From positions 1 through 63,868 of the forward strand of contig JAFRPH010000049.1 in the NCBI GenBank assembly GCA_017429205.1: 63,868 nt of DNA, given 5' to 3'. Made by a program: the position numbers and the translations under genes. The notes below the pieces were generated by a model. It did not search any database, was not told where the DNA came from, and saw nothing but the letters and a program-made list of their open reading frames with translations. Positions 26,837 through 35,800 of this stretch are shown here, in pieces; position 1 is the first letter of the stretch, and every line of letters begins with the position of its first letter. This DNA comes from Bacteroidales bacterium (GTDB lineage Bacteria > Bacteroidota > Bacteroidia > Bacteroidales > UBA932).

Positions 26837-28339
26837 ATGAACAAGGTATCCTTATATACGCTCATCGGCCTGTTCGCCCTGTGCTCCTGCGCCTGTGGGG
26901 GCAAGGACCCGGTGCCGTCGACGGACCCGGACCCGAAGCCGGAACCCCCGGTGGAGGTCTACGACGCGACCCTGTGGACCACGACCTTCGACAAGACCCG
27001 CGACTTCCAGAAGTCGGGCGTGGCCTTCGGCAAGGCGGCCACGATGTCGCCGAACGTCGTCCGCTTCACGGACGAGACTTTCCAGACGGTGGACGGCTTC
27101 GGCCTCGCCATCACCCAGGCTTCCTGCTACAACCTCCTGAAAATGAGCCAGGAAGACCGTACGAAGCTCCTGACCGAACTGTTCAGCACCACGGCGGGCG
27201 CCGGCTCCTCGCTGATCCGCGTCTGCATCGGCGGCTCGGACTTCTCGATGGACGAGTACACCTGGTGCGACAAGGAGGGGATGGCGAACTTCGCCGTCCA
27301 TGAGAGCGAGAAGACGTTCCTGTTCCCGATCCTGGACGAGATCTACAAGATCAACCCTGCCGTGCAGATCATCGGCTCCCCGTGGAGCTGCCCGCGCTGG
27401 ATGAAGATGGATGTCCAGGGGAACGGAAACCCGTTCAACAGCTGGACCTCCGGCCGCCTGAATCCGAAATATTACGCCGACTATGCCGACTATTTCGTGA
27501 AGTGGATCCAGGAAATGCAGAAGCGGGGGTATAAAGTGCTGGGCGTAACGCTCCAGAACGAGCCCCTGAACCACGGCAACTCGATGTCCCTGTACATGCC
27601 CTGGGAAGACCAGCGCGATTTCCTGAAGGTCATCGGCCCGGCTTTCGAGAAGGCCGGCCTGAAGACGGAGATCATGCTCTTCGACCACAACTACAACTAC
27701 GACGACAAGCCCGACCAGCGGAACTATCCACTGAACATCTACGCCGACGCGGCCGCCGCCAAGTATGCGGCCGGCTCCGCCTGGCACAACTACGGCGGGA
27801 GCGTCTCCGAACTGGACAAGATCCACCAGTCGGCCCCCGAAAAGGGCATCTGGTTCACGGAAGCGTCCATCGGCACCTGGAATTACAAAAACCACGGTTT
27901 CGGCGAGCAGTTCCGCGAGGACTTCCGCGAGATCGTGCTGGGCACCCTGAAGCGCTACGGCAAGGGCGTGACCCTGTGGAACATGATGCTGGACAATGAC
28001 GGCAAACCCTACCGTCCGGGCGGCTGCAGCACCTGCTACGGCGCCGTGTCCATCGACCAGAAGTCCTACGGGCTCAAGACCGTGGACCGCAAGTCCCACT
28101 GGTATGATGTCGTCCACCCGTCCGTGGTCATCAAGCCCGGCGCCGTCCGGATCGGCACGACGGGACGCACCGCCGCGAACGTGACCTACCTGGCATTCCG
28201 CAACCCGGACCAGTCCTATGCCGTCCTCTTCCTGAACGAGGGCTCGAACTCCGAACAGTTCGTGTTCGCGACCGACGCCCACTCGGTTCCTATTACGGTA
28301 CCTGCAAAGTCCGTTGTTTCAGCTACTTGGAAAGATTAA
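26837..28339 (+). CDS. GH30-family glycoside hydrolase, lipoprotein (probable endo-beta-1,6-glucanase type)
   Basis: 500 residues. Lipoprotein signal (LFALCSCACGGKD) and a proline/aspartate-rich linker precede a (beta/alpha)8 barrel plus beta-sandwich. DGFGLAITQASCYNL is the GH30 N-terminal signature. The acid/base is Glu242 in TLQNEPLNHG and the nucleophile Glu342 in WFTEASIGTW. WNMMLDNDGKPYRPGG and the C-terminal sandwich resemble subfamily 3, which includes endo-beta-1,6-glucanases of Bacteroides beta-1,6-glucan PULs. A glucosylceramidase or other beta-glucosidase-type activity is the alternative. Being surface-anchored beside SusCD, it probably makes the first cuts. Confidence 0.92.
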   Translation: MNKVSLYTLIGLFALCSCACGGKDPVPSTDPDPKPEPPVEVYDATLWTTTFDKTRDFQKSGVAFGKAATMSPNVVRFTDETFQTVDGFGLAITQASCYNLLKMSQEDRTKLLTELFSTTAGAGSSLIRVCIGGSDFSMDEYTWCDKEGMANFAVHESEKTFLFPILDEIYKINPAVQIIGSPWSCPRWMKMDVQGNGNPFNSWTSGRLNPKYYADYADYFVKWIQEMQKRGYKVLGVTLQNEPLNHGNSMSLYMPWEDQRDFLKVIGPAFEKAGLKTEIMLFDHNYNYDDKPDQRNYPLNIYADAAAAKYAAGSAWHNYGGSVSELDKIHQSAPEKGIWFTEASIGTWNYKNHGFGEQFREDFREIVLGTLKRYGKGVTLWNMMLDNDGKPYRPGGCSTCYGAVSIDQKSYGLKTVDRKSHWYDVVHPSVVIKPGAVRIGTTGRTAANVTYLAFRNPDQSYAVLFLNEGSNSEQFVFATDAHSVPITVPAKSVVSATWKD

Positions 28340-28346
28340 GCGCAAT

Positions 28347-30338
28347 ATGAAAAAGTTTCTCTATATGACTTTGGCGGCCGTCGCCGTGATGGCCTGCCAG
28401 CCCAAGGAGCCGGCGTTCCTCACGACCGACAAGGGCCCGCAGCAGACGGTCAACTGCGATGCGGCCGCCCTGATGGGCTCCGATTTCCTCTTCACCGTGG
28501 ACCTGCAGGACCCGATCGCCCTGTCCACGCTGAAGGTCCAGCTCAAGTTCGACGACACGGTCGTGGCGGACACCACGATCCGTACCAAGACGAACGGCGC
28601 CTATGAGGGCCGCCTGCTCGTCCCGTTCTACAAGGACATTCCCGACGGCATCGCCACGGCGGTGTTCACGTCCCAGAACATCCAGTTCGGCATCACCACC
28701 GAGGAGCGTGAAGTGCGGGTTTCCCGTCCGGACTTCGACTACCTCCTGCTCAAGCCCGTCACGGGCGGCGAGTACCGGATGGAGAAGACCGGGAACTTCA
28801 CCTATGCGGTGAGCGGTGATTTCGACGCTTCTGTCGATGCGCTCATCGAGACGGCGCCCTTCGACGGCGCCGGCCGCAAGTTCTCCTTCGGCTACGGCGC
28901 CACGGGCGTCGAGCTCGGCGCCACCACGCCCATCCCGTTCTCCAACGGCGTCGCGGGCAACTACGAGATTTCCTTCAACACCCGCACCTGGGAGGCCGCT
29001 CCGTTCGTGAAGCTCACCGTGAACGGCACCGAGGCCGTGATGATCGACAAGCAGAACTATGCCGCCGTCGTCAACCTGCACAAGGGCGACGCGATCGTCA
29101 TCGAGGGCTACGCCCCCGGCTTCGACGACTTCACGCTGGATCCGGACTGGTTCACCGAGGACTTCAAGTTCAACGCGGTGGACGGCCTGTACAAGGTCAC
29201 CATCCAGATGGGCAACCAGTTCTTCCTCGTCGAGAAGATGGTTTCCGCCGATGCGTATGCGACGCTCTCCAACGGCAACGCCGTGTGGCTGATCGGCGAC
29301 GGCTACGGCAAGCCGGGCATTTTCTCCGCTTCCTGGAACACGGGCCTGGGTCTCTGCCTCGCCGAGGTGGAGCCGAATATCCACCAGATCACCTTCGTGG
29401 GCGGCACCTCGCTGAAGACCGGTACTAACCTGAATGTCAAGCTGTTCCACCAGAAGGGCTGGGGCGGCGAGTTCGGCGGCGGTTCCTACGCTTCCGTGGT
29501 GAGCGACATCGCCTACGCCGGCGAGTCCGACGGCAACATCCACCTGCTGGAGGGCCAGTCCATCGAGATGGGCGGCATCTACCGCTTCACTCTGGACCTG
29601 ACCGGCGGCGTTTCCGCGGCCGTGCTCAAGGTCGAGAAGGTGGGCCAGCAGGAGGTCGAGTCCGACAAGATCTCCGTGAACGGGGTCGAGCTCGAGATGC
29701 TGAGCGCCAACGAGTACGCCGGCAAGGTGTCCCTGAAGAAGGGCGACGCCCTCTCCGTGAAGGGCATCGACGACCTCGCTTCCTGGTGGTTCGATCCGGA
29801 CTTCGTGGCCGGTGGCAAGTGGAACGCTGTGGACGGCGACTACGTCGTGACCCTGGACAAGGGGATCAAGGTGGGCCGCGCGCACCGCGTGAACGGTGCC
29901 GGCGCCCGGGCGAACCTCGCCGAGGGCGGCCTGTACGTGCAGGGCTGGGGCATCGCCTCCTACTTGATGGACGGCGGCCAGGTCGGCTGGCCGGGCGCCG
30001 GTGGCTACCAGCTCGCGCAGGTCTCCGACGGCGTCTTCCAGATGACCGGCAAGGCCGTGGGCGAGAAAGACAGCACCATCGGCGGCCGCTGGCGGATCGA
30101 CTACGCCAACTTCAAGTTCTTCTTCCAGGACGGCTGGGGCGGCGAGAGCTCCAAGGAGATCGCCATCGACGGCAACGCCGCCGAGCATCTGAGCCAGGGG
30201 AGCGACGGCAACCTGAACCTCGTCGGCACCCTCGAGGAAGGCGCCACCTACCGGATGACCGTGGACTTCACCGACTGCACCATCGACGGCAACGCCATCA
30301 CCGCCGGCAAGGAGAAGATCACCTTCGAGAAGCTGTAG
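28347..30338 (+). CDS. Surface glycan-binding lipoprotein with duplicated SusE/F-like modules (PUL1)
   Basis: 663 residues. Lipoprotein signal MKKFLYMTLAAVAVMAC. After an N-terminal Ig-like part, two similar units of about 220 residues follow one another (about 222-441 and 442-663). Each begins with a VNG..../KGDA(I/L) segment, then D(P)D(W/F)...KWNAVDG-(D/L)Y-type sequence, then an aromatic-rich module (NAVWLIGDGYGKPG; LYVQGWGIASYLM) with K-W-G-GE/G-WGGE patterns. This matches the DUF5125/DUF5121 or SusE/F-like architecture of PUL surface glycan-binding proteins, from memory. It is last in the susC-susD-GH30 operon, 7 bases after GH30. Confidence 0.88.
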   Translation: MKKFLYMTLAAVAVMACQPKEPAFLTTDKGPQQTVNCDAAALMGSDFLFTVDLQDPIALSTLKVQLKFDDTVVADTTIRTKTNGAYEGRLLVPFYKDIPDGIATAVFTSQNIQFGITTEEREVRVSRPDFDYLLLKPVTGGEYRMEKTGNFTYAVSGDFDASVDALIETAPFDGAGRKFSFGYGATGVELGATTPIPFSNGVAGNYEISFNTRTWEAAPFVKLTVNGTEAVMIDKQNYAAVVNLHKGDAIVIEGYAPGFDDFTLDPDWFTEDFKFNAVDGLYKVTIQMGNQFFLVEKMVSADAYATLSNGNAVWLIGDGYGKPGIFSASWNTGLGLCLAEVEPNIHQITFVGGTSLKTGTNLNVKLFHQKGWGGEFGGGSYASVVSDIAYAGESDGNIHLLEGQSIEMGGIYRFTLDLTGGVSAAVLKVEKVGQQEVESDKISVNGVELEMLSANEYAGKVSLKKGDALSVKGIDDLASWWFDPDFVAGGKWNAVDGDYVVTLDKGIKVGRAHRVNGAGARANLAEGGLYVQGWGIASYLMDGGQVGWPGAGGYQLAQVSDGVFQMTGKAVGEKDSTIGGRWRIDYANFKFFFQDGWGGESSKEIAIDGNAAEHLSQGSDGNLNLVGTLEEGATYRMTVDFTDCTIDGNAITAGKEKITFEKL

Positions 30339-30377
30339 TCGTTGAATGTAAATAGCTCTCTATCAATTGAATACATG

Positions 30378-30414
30378 AAGTGCTTTAGGCAAAAATGCCT
30401 AAAGCACTTTTTGT
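30378..30414 (+). terminator. Terminator of PUL1
   Basis: A perfect 14-bp stem (AAGTGCTTTAGGCA with its complement at 30396-30409), a 4-nt A loop and a T run, 40 bases after the stop. Confidence 0.92.
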
Positions 30415-30456
30415 AATTGGGTGGCAACCAGGCATTTCCATTCCACGGGTTTTTCG

Positions 30457-30464
30457 TATCTTTG
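30457..30464 (+). promoter_or_regulatory. -7 promoter box for the TPR regulator, predicting a leaderless mRNA
   Basis: TATCTTTG ends 6 bases before the ATG at 30471, so transcription should begin at or within a few bases of the start codon. Confidence 0.7.
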
Positions 30465-30470
30465 TATGTT

Positions 30471-32096
30471 ATGACACGGAAACTAGTGACCTGGGCCCTG
30501 ATGCTGGGCCTGTCGACCATACTTTCGGCGAAGGAACCGACGCGGCAGCTCCTGCGGGAGCTGGACGCGGCCTTGGCGAACGCGTCCACCTACGAAGGCT
30601 ATTTCCAGCAGCGGACGGACGTGCTCCGGCAGATGCTGGCGGGGAAGAACACCCCCGAGCAGGAATACGAGATCCGGAAAAAGCTCGCGTCCGAATTCGA
30701 GGCCTACAGCCTGGACTCCACCGTGGTGCAGCTGGGCCGGAACCGGGCGCTGGCCCGGCAGCTGGGCGACGCCTACCGCCAGGCGGAGACGGATTTCGCC
30801 CTCGCGCGGGAATACGCCCTGGCGGGCTACCATTCCGATGCGCTGGACATCCTGTCCGGATACCGGCTGGAAGCGATTCCGCCGGGGCTGGAGTACACGT
30901 TTTTCGAGGTTTCCAACTACCTGTACGGCGAACTCGCCGCCTATTCCTCCAACAACGCCCAGTATTGGCAGAAGAAGGATATGTACCGCATGTCGATGCT
31001 TCCGTTCATGGAGGAGGGGACCTATGAGTGGTACGACTTGCAGCGGGTCCAGGCCGAATCCGACCGGGACAAGGAAAAGGCCCTGGAATACGCCCGAAAG
31101 GCCTTGGAAGTGACCGAGCCCAATTCCCGCCAATACGCGCGCGCCGCTTTTTTCGTGTCCATCTACCAGCAGGATCCCGACGAGGAAATCGCCTGGCTGG
31201 CCCGCTCCGCCATCGCCGACGTGCTGTGCGCCAACAAGGACTACGCCTCCTTGAACACCCTCGCCGAGCGGCTGTACCGGCAGGGGGACATCGACCGCGC
31301 CTTCAAATACACGGCCGACCACGGCATGCCCGACGCGCTGTTCTTCGGCGGCAAGCTCCGCCCTTGGCAGATCGCCCAGTTCTTCCCGGCCCTGGAGCAG
31401 GCCTACGCCGCCAAGAACGCCCGGCACACGCGGCAGATGTGGCTGCTCATCGGCCTGGCCGGCCTGCTGCTCCTCGCCCTCGGCGCCCTCCTGTTCTACC
31501 TGTCGCGCCGCCAGCGCATCCTGGTCCGCACGCGAAAGGCGCTGGAGGAGGAGAAGGCCCGCGTGGACCGGCGCAACCAGACGCTTCAGGATGTGAACGA
31601 GCAGCTCCAGGCCCTGAACAGCGAGCTGCAGGAGTCCAGCAAGGTCCGGCAGGAGTACATTGCCCTGTACCTGCAGAACCTGTCGGAGAACATTTCCACG
31701 TCCCGGCAGTATAAGAACCACGTACTCAAGTACATCCGCCGCGGCAACGACAAGTACCTGATCGAGGAGATCGAGGCCTTGCCGCCCATCGAGGACGACA
31801 TCCGAGAGTTCTACCAGATGTTCGACCGCACCTTCATCAACCTCTATCCCGACTTCGTGGACGAGTTCAACGCCCTCCTCGCGGACGGCGAGGCCATCGT
31901 CCCGAAGGGCGACGACATCCTCACCCCGGAGCTCCGCGTCTTCGCCCTCATCAAGCTGGGCATCACGGAGTCCTCCAAGATCGCCTCGCTGCTCCACTAC
32001 TCGGCCAACACGGTGTACAACTACCGGGCGAAGATCAAAAATAAAGCCCGCGGAGACCGCGAGCTTTTCGAAGACGCCGTTCAGGCGATCGAGTAG
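30471..32096 (+). CDS. Transmembrane TPR regulator with C-terminal HTH (DUF6377-like)
   Basis: 541 residues. The signal/anchor MTRKLVTWALMLGLSTILSAKE is followed by a periplasmic TPR-like helical region (about 25-320). One strong transmembrane segment (MWLLIGLAGLLLLALGALLFY, about 323-343) and a cytoplasmic coiled coil (about 350-410) come next. The C-terminal region carries a LuxR-like HTH: ELRVFALIKLGITESSKIAS then LLHYSANTVYNYRAKIKNKA (about 490-535). I recall this as the Bacteroidota DUF6377 family. It is probably a one-component sensor passing a periplasmic signal to DNA. It sits downstream of PUL1 with its own promoter and is the best candidate for its regulator. Confidence 0.88.
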   Translation: MTRKLVTWALMLGLSTILSAKEPTRQLLRELDAALANASTYEGYFQQRTDVLRQMLAGKNTPEQEYEIRKKLASEFEAYSLDSTVVQLGRNRALARQLGDAYRQAETDFALAREYALAGYHSDALDILSGYRLEAIPPGLEYTFFEVSNYLYGELAAYSSNNAQYWQKKDMYRMSMLPFMEEGTYEWYDLQRVQAESDRDKEKALEYARKALEVTEPNSRQYARAAFFVSIYQQDPDEEIAWLARSAIADVLCANKDYASLNTLAERLYRQGDIDRAFKYTADHGMPDALFFGGKLRPWQIAQFFPALEQAYAAKNARHTRQMWLLIGLAGLLLLALGALLFYLSRRQRILVRTRKALEEEKARVDRRNQTLQDVNEQLQALNSELQESSKVRQEYIALYLQNLSENISTSRQYKNHVLKYIRRGNDKYLIEEIEALPPIEDDIREFYQMFDRTFINLYPDFVDEFNALLADGEAIVPKGDDILTPELRVFALIKLGITESSKIASLLHYSANTVYNYRAKIKNKARGDRELFEDAVQAIE

Positions 32097-32102
32097 ATTC
32101 CG

Positions 32103-32163
32103 TCCGGCCCTTCGGCAGGCTCGGGGACCGTACGGTTGGTGAGCTTGCCGAACCACCGTACGG
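32103..32163. repeat. Intergenic palindromic repeat, bidirectional terminator candidate
   Basis: A unit with TTCGGCAGGCTCGGGGACCG and GAGCTTGCCGAACCA holds outer arms CCGTACGG (32128-32135 and 32156-32163) and inner TGGT/ACCA. It fills the gap between convergent stops of the TPR regulator and galM. It resembles a short repeat widespread in bacterial intergenic DNA. Confidence 0.6.
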
Positions 32164-32164
32164 G

Positions 32165-33307
32165 CTAGTCCTTCACGCTGAAAGCGAAGATGCAGTGGCT
32201 GTGGTAGGTCTCTCCGGGACGGAGGACCGCCGACGGCCACTCGGGCTTGTTGGGCGTGTCGGGATACTTCTGGGTCTCGAGGCAGATGCCGCGGCGCTGC
32301 AGGTACTGGACGCCCTTCTTGCCGGTGACGGTGCCGTCGAGGAAGTTGCCGGAGTAGATCTGGATGCCGGGCTCGTCGGTGTAGACCTTCAGGTCGATGC
32401 CGGTGGTCGGGCACCAGAGCTCGACGGCGACCTTCGTGATGTCGCCCTTGGTGTCCAGGACCCAGTTGTGGTCGTAGCCGTTGCCGTTGCGGATCTGCTC
32501 GTTGTCGGCGGCGATGTCACGGCCGACAGCGTGCGCGGAACGGAAGTCGAACGGGGTGTCCAGCACCGTGGCGATTTCACCCGTGGTCATATAGGTGTCG
32601 TCCACCGGGGTGTAGTACGAGGAGTTCACGTATAGGATGTCCTCGGTGACGCTGTGGTTCGCGGGGTCGCCGGCGAGGTTGAAGTAGGAGTGGTTCGTCA
32701 TGTTGATGACGGTCGTGGCGTCGGTCGTGGCCTCGTAGGCGATGTCGATCTTGTTGTCGTCGGTGAGGGTGTAGGTCACATAGGCCTTCACTTCGCCCGG
32801 GAAGTTGTTGTCGCCGTCGGGGGAGACGCGGAGGAGCTTCACGTGCTTGGCGTCGGCTTCGACGCACTCATACACCTGGTACTGCCAGCCGGTGGGACCG
32901 CCGTGGAGGCAGTGGCCGAAGTTGTTCTGCGGGAGCTGGTACTCCTTGCCGTCCAGGGTGATCTTGCCCTGGTTGATGCGGTTCGCGTAGCGGCCGATGG
33001 AGGCGCCGAAGTCCGTCTGGTTGTTGTGCGGGAAATAGTCGGAGACCTTGTCGAAGCCCAGGACGACGTCCTTCATCTGGCCCTGGTTGTCCGGGACGAG
33101 GATGGAGACGATGCGGCCGCCGAAATTGGTGATGCACACCTCCATGCCATTGGCGTTGGTCAGGGTGTACAGGGCGGTGGGGGCGTCGTTGAACGTGTCG
33201 ACGAAATTCTCGGGATTCAGGCCGGAGGCCGTGAGAGCGACTTCCTTCTTCTGGTTGCAGCCGGCAAGAAGCGCGACGGCACCGATCAGGATCAGTAATT
33301 TTTTCAT
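32165..33307 (-). CDS. galM: Aldose 1-epimerase (mutarotase), lipoprotein
   Basis: 380 residues. Interconverts alpha and beta anomers of hexoses such as glucose or galactose. The signal MKKLLILIGAVALLAGC places it in the periplasm or on the outer membrane, as for many Bacteroidales GalM. Motifs: FGASIGRYANRI, FGHCLHGGPTGWQYQVYE (catalytic His), TNHSYFNLAG (His) and GICLETQKYPDTPN (catalytic Glu). The frame is open upstream, but the lipoprotein start at 33307 is clear and lies downstream of the promoter. It is divergent from the glucose/galactose transporter, so the two units probably respond together. Confidence 0.96.
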   Translation of the reverse strand: MKKLLILIGAVALLAGCNQKKEVALTASGLNPENFVDTFNDAPTALYTLTNANGMEVCITNFGGRIVSILVPDNQGQMKDVVLGFDKVSDYFPHNNQTDFGASIGRYANRINQGKITLDGKEYQLPQNNFGHCLHGGPTGWQYQVYECVEADAKHVKLLRVSPDGDNNFPGEVKAYVTYTLTDDNKIDIAYEATTDATTVINMTNHSYFNLAGDPANHSVTEDILYVNSSYYTPVDDTYMTTGEIATVLDTPFDFRSAHAVGRDIAADNEQIRNGNGYDHNWVLDTKGDITKVAVELWCPTTGIDLKVYTDEPGIQIYSGNFLDGTVTGKKGVQYLQRRGICLETQKYPDTPNKPEWPSAVLRPGETYHSHCIFAFSVKD

Positions 33308-33344
33308 ATGTACAATTGTTTTGTTGTGTTGTCGTAGTTGTATA

Positions 33345-33352
33345 CAAAGTTG
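33345..33352 (-). promoter_or_regulatory. -7 promoter box for galM
   Basis: Minus-strand CAACTTTG followed by TATAC has one mismatch to TAnnTTTG and lies 38 bases upstream of the galM ATG. Confidence 0.5.
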
Positions 33353-33364
33353 CGAAAAATTTTC

Positions 33365-33372
33365 TATATTTG
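33365..33372 (+). promoter_or_regulatory. -7 promoter box for the sugar transporter-ROK operon
   Basis: TATATTTG matches TAnnTTTG, 54 bases before the ATG at 33426 and back to back with the galM promoter. Confidence 0.7.
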
Positions 33373-33425
33373 AGAGATTTTTAACCGACCGACTATAATT
33401 ATTTAACAATAAAACACAAGACAAC

Positions 33426-34724
33426 ATGACTGAAACCAAGAAAAACACCAATCTGGTGGCCATCATCACGATGTGCTTCATCTTTGCGATGATCTCCTTC
33501 GTGACCAACATGGCCGCTCCGTTCGGCAACATCTGGGGCAACAAGTACGAGTGGTCTAAGATGGCCGGTAACCTGATGAACTTCGCCGCCTACCTGTTCA
33601 TGGGAATTCCCGCCGGCAAGATGCTGCTGAAGGTCGGTTACAAGAAGACCACCCTCATCGCCCTGGCCACCGGTTTCGTCGGTGTCGTCGTCCAGTGGCT
33701 CTCCAGCCGTTCCTTCCTGGGCGAGAGCGCCATCTACGTGTACCTCCTCGGCGCCTTCATCTGCGGCTTCTGCGTCTGCATGCTGAACACCGTCGTGAAC
33801 CCGATGCTGAACATCCTCGGCGGCGGTGGCAACAAGGGCAACCAGTACATCCAGATCGGCGGCACCCTGAACTCCTTGACCGGCACCCTGACTCCGCTGC
33901 TGGTGGGCGTTCTCATCGGCACCGTCACTGCCAGCACCTCCATGTCCGATGTGGCTCCGCTGCTGTTCATCGCCATGGCCGTGTTCGCCATCGCCTTCAT
34001 CATCATCTCCTTCCTGACCATTCCCGAGCCCGCCCAGGAGCGCAAGACCACCGCTTATGAGCACAGCGCCTGGAACTTCCGTCACTTCGTGCTCGGCGCC
34101 GTCGCAATCTTCATGTATGTGGGCATCGAGATCGGCATCCCGTCCCAGGTGAACTTCTACCTGGCCGATGCCACCGGCGCGGGCGCCTTCCCGGCCGGCT
34201 TCGCCGGAGCTGCCGCCATCGGCGGTGCCGTCGCGGCCATCTACTGGCTGCTGATGATGGTGGGCCGTTTCTCCTCCACCCTCATTTCCGGCAAGGTTTC
34301 CACCCGTACGCAGATGACCTGGGTGAGCGCTGTCGCCATCATCCTCGTTCTCGCCGCCATCTTCACTCCGAAGACGGTCACCATCAGCATGCCGGGCTAT
34401 GAGGCCGGCAAGGGCTTCACGATGTTCCAGAACGTCCCGCTCAGCTGCCTGTTCCTGATCCTCTGCGGTCTCTGCACCTCCGTGATGTGGGGCGCCATCT
34501 TCAACCTCGCCGTCGAAGGCCTGGGCAAGTACACCGAGGCCGCTTCCGGTATCTTTATGATGCTGGTCGTCGGTGGCGGTATCATGCCGTTCATCCAGGA
34601 TCTCATCGCCAAGAACGCCGGTTATATGAACAGCTACTGGCTCGTCGTCGCGATGCTCGGCTACCTCCTCTTCTACGCCCTCATCGGCTCCAAGAACGTG
34701 AACAAAGACATCCCTGTAGACTAA
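33426..34724 (+). CDS. gluP: MFS glucose/galactose transporter (FucP/GluP type)
   Basis: 432 residues with about 12 transmembrane segments. It is a proton-coupled sugar importer of the inner membrane, in the FHS/FucP family. The N-terminus MTETKKNTNLVAIITMCFIF is followed by the domain signature CMLNTVVNPMLNILGGGGNKGNQYIQIGGTLNSLTG (split across positions 33777-33880) and the central loop EPAQERKTTAYEHSAWNFRH. Glucose/galactose specificity follows from the ROK kinase 6 bases downstream and the divergent galM. The symbol is by analogy; fucose transport is less likely because no fucose pathway is nearby. Confidence 0.9.
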   Translation: MTETKKNTNLVAIITMCFIFAMISFVTNMAAPFGNIWGNKYEWSKMAGNLMNFAAYLFMGIPAGKMLLKVGYKKTTLIALATGFVGVVVQWLSSRSFLGESAIYVYLLGAFICGFCVCMLNTVVNPMLNILGGGGNKGNQYIQIGGTLNSLTGTLTPLLVGVLIGTVTASTSMSDVAPLLFIAMAVFAIAFIIISFLTIPEPAQERKTTAYEHSAWNFRHFVLGAVAIFMYVGIEIGIPSQVNFYLADATGAGAFPAGFAGAAAIGGAVAAIYWLLMMVGRFSSTLISGKVSTRTQMTWVSAVAIILVLAAIFTPKTVTISMPGYEAGKGFTMFQNVPLSCLFLILCGLCTSVMWGAIFNLAVEGLGKYTEAASGIFMMLVVGGGIMPFIQDLIAKNAGYMNSYWLVVAMLGYLLFYALIGSKNVNKDIPVD

Positions 34725-34730
34725 TCGAAT

Positions 34731-35690
34731 ATGGTACAAGATCTCGTTATCGGTATCGACGTAGGCGGCCAGACCGCCAAGTGCGGCGTCGTGGACGCCC
34801 GCGGCAACATCGTCGCCCAGACCGTCATCAGCTCCGAAAACACCACCAATGCGGACGAATTCGTCACGGCGCTCGCCGAGGCCCTGAACCGCATCATCGT
34901 GGAGGCCAAGGCCGAAGGCAGCATCCGCGGCATCGGCGTGGGCATCCCGAACGGCAACTTTTACACCGGCGTCGTCGAGAACGCCGTGAACCTCGTATGG
35001 GCCCAGGGCGGCAACATCCCGTTCGCGAAAATGCTCCAGGAGCAGATGAACGGCATTCCCGTCTCCCTCACCAACGACGCGAACGCCGCCGCGATGGGCG
35101 AAATGACCTACGGCGCGGCCCGCGGCATGAAGAACTTCATCATGATCACCCTCGGCACCGGCGTCGGTTCCGGTATCGTGATCAATGGGGAAGTGGTGTA
35201 CGGCCACGACGGCTTCGCCGGCGAGCTCGGCCACACCTGCGCCGTGCGCCACAACGGCCGCCGCTGCAACTGCGGCAAGGACGGCTGCCTGGAGACCTAC
35301 GCCTCCGCCACCGGCGTCGCCCGCACCGCCCGTGAATGGCTGGACATGAGCGACGAACCCTCGCTCCTCCGTTCCCTGGACAAGATCAAGTCCAAGAACG
35401 TGTACGAGGCCGCGAAGGAAGGCGACAAGCTCGCCCTCCGCGTGTTCGAATACACCGGCCGCATCCTCGGCGAGAAGTTCGCGGACTTCATCGAGTTCTC
35501 CGCCCCGGAGGCCATCGTCCTCTTCGGCGGCCTCGCCCGCGCCCGCGAGTTCCTGGAGGAACCCATCCGCAAGGCCATGGACGAGAACGTCATTCCGCTC
35601 TGGCGCGGCAAGGTGAAGCTCGTCTTCTCCCAGCTCAAGGAATCCGACGCCGCCATCCTCGGCGCCTCCGCCCTCGCCTGGGAACTGTAA
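34731..35690 (+). CDS. ROK-family sugar kinase (probable glucokinase)
   Basis: 319 residues, cytoplasmic. Phosphorylates a hexose, probably glucose, with ATP. N-terminal phosphate loop LVIGIDVGGQTAKCGVVD; catalytic region LTNDANAAAMGEMTYG; ITLGTGVGSGIVINGEVV; ELGH followed by the ROK zinc motif CNCGKDGCLETYAS. It lies 6 bases after the sugar transporter, forming an import-and-phosphorylate operon, and ends with hairpins at 35694-35753. Fructokinase or another hexokinase activity is possible, since the ROK family is broad. Confidence 0.94.
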   Translation: MVQDLVIGIDVGGQTAKCGVVDARGNIVAQTVISSENTTNADEFVTALAEALNRIIVEAKAEGSIRGIGVGIPNGNFYTGVVENAVNLVWAQGGNIPFAKMLQEQMNGIPVSLTNDANAAAMGEMTYGAARGMKNFIMITLGTGVGSGIVINGEVVYGHDGFAGELGHTCAVRHNGRRCNCGKDGCLETYASATGVARTAREWLDMSDEPSLLRSLDKIKSKNVYEAAKEGDKLALRVFEYTGRILGEKFADFIEFSAPEAIVLFGGLARAREFLEEPIRKAMDENVIPLWRGKVKLVFSQLKESDAAILGASALAWEL

Positions 35691-35693
35691 GAG

Positions 35694-35753
35694 ATGGCCG
35701 GTCGAGCCGGCCATGACGACGAAGGGGTGCACCAACCGGTGCACCCCTTTTTG
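35694..35753 (+). terminator. Two hairpins after the ROK kinase
   Basis: ATGGCCGG-TCGAG-CCGGCCAT (35694-35714) is followed by a 12-bp stem AAGGGGTGCACC with GGTGCACCCCTT (35722-35749) and a T run. The second is a strong terminator. Confidence 0.88.
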
Positions 35754-35800
35754 TCATTCCGAGCTTGACTTTTTGTCATTCCGGGCTTGACCCGGAATCT
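35751..35800. repeat. Dispersed repeats beside the ROK terminator
   Basis: TTGTCATTCCGAGCTTGACT (35751-35770) then TTTTGTCATTCCGGGCTTGA (35771-35790) running on to CCCGGAATCT. The second part is the same unit as the copy inside cysS; the first is a truncated relative of the rpoC-type repeat. Confidence 0.65.

Noticed and set aside
32165..33544. Longer GalM N-terminus starting near 33544
   Set aside because: It crosses both divergent promoters and the start of the transporter gene; a lipoprotein signal begins at 33307.
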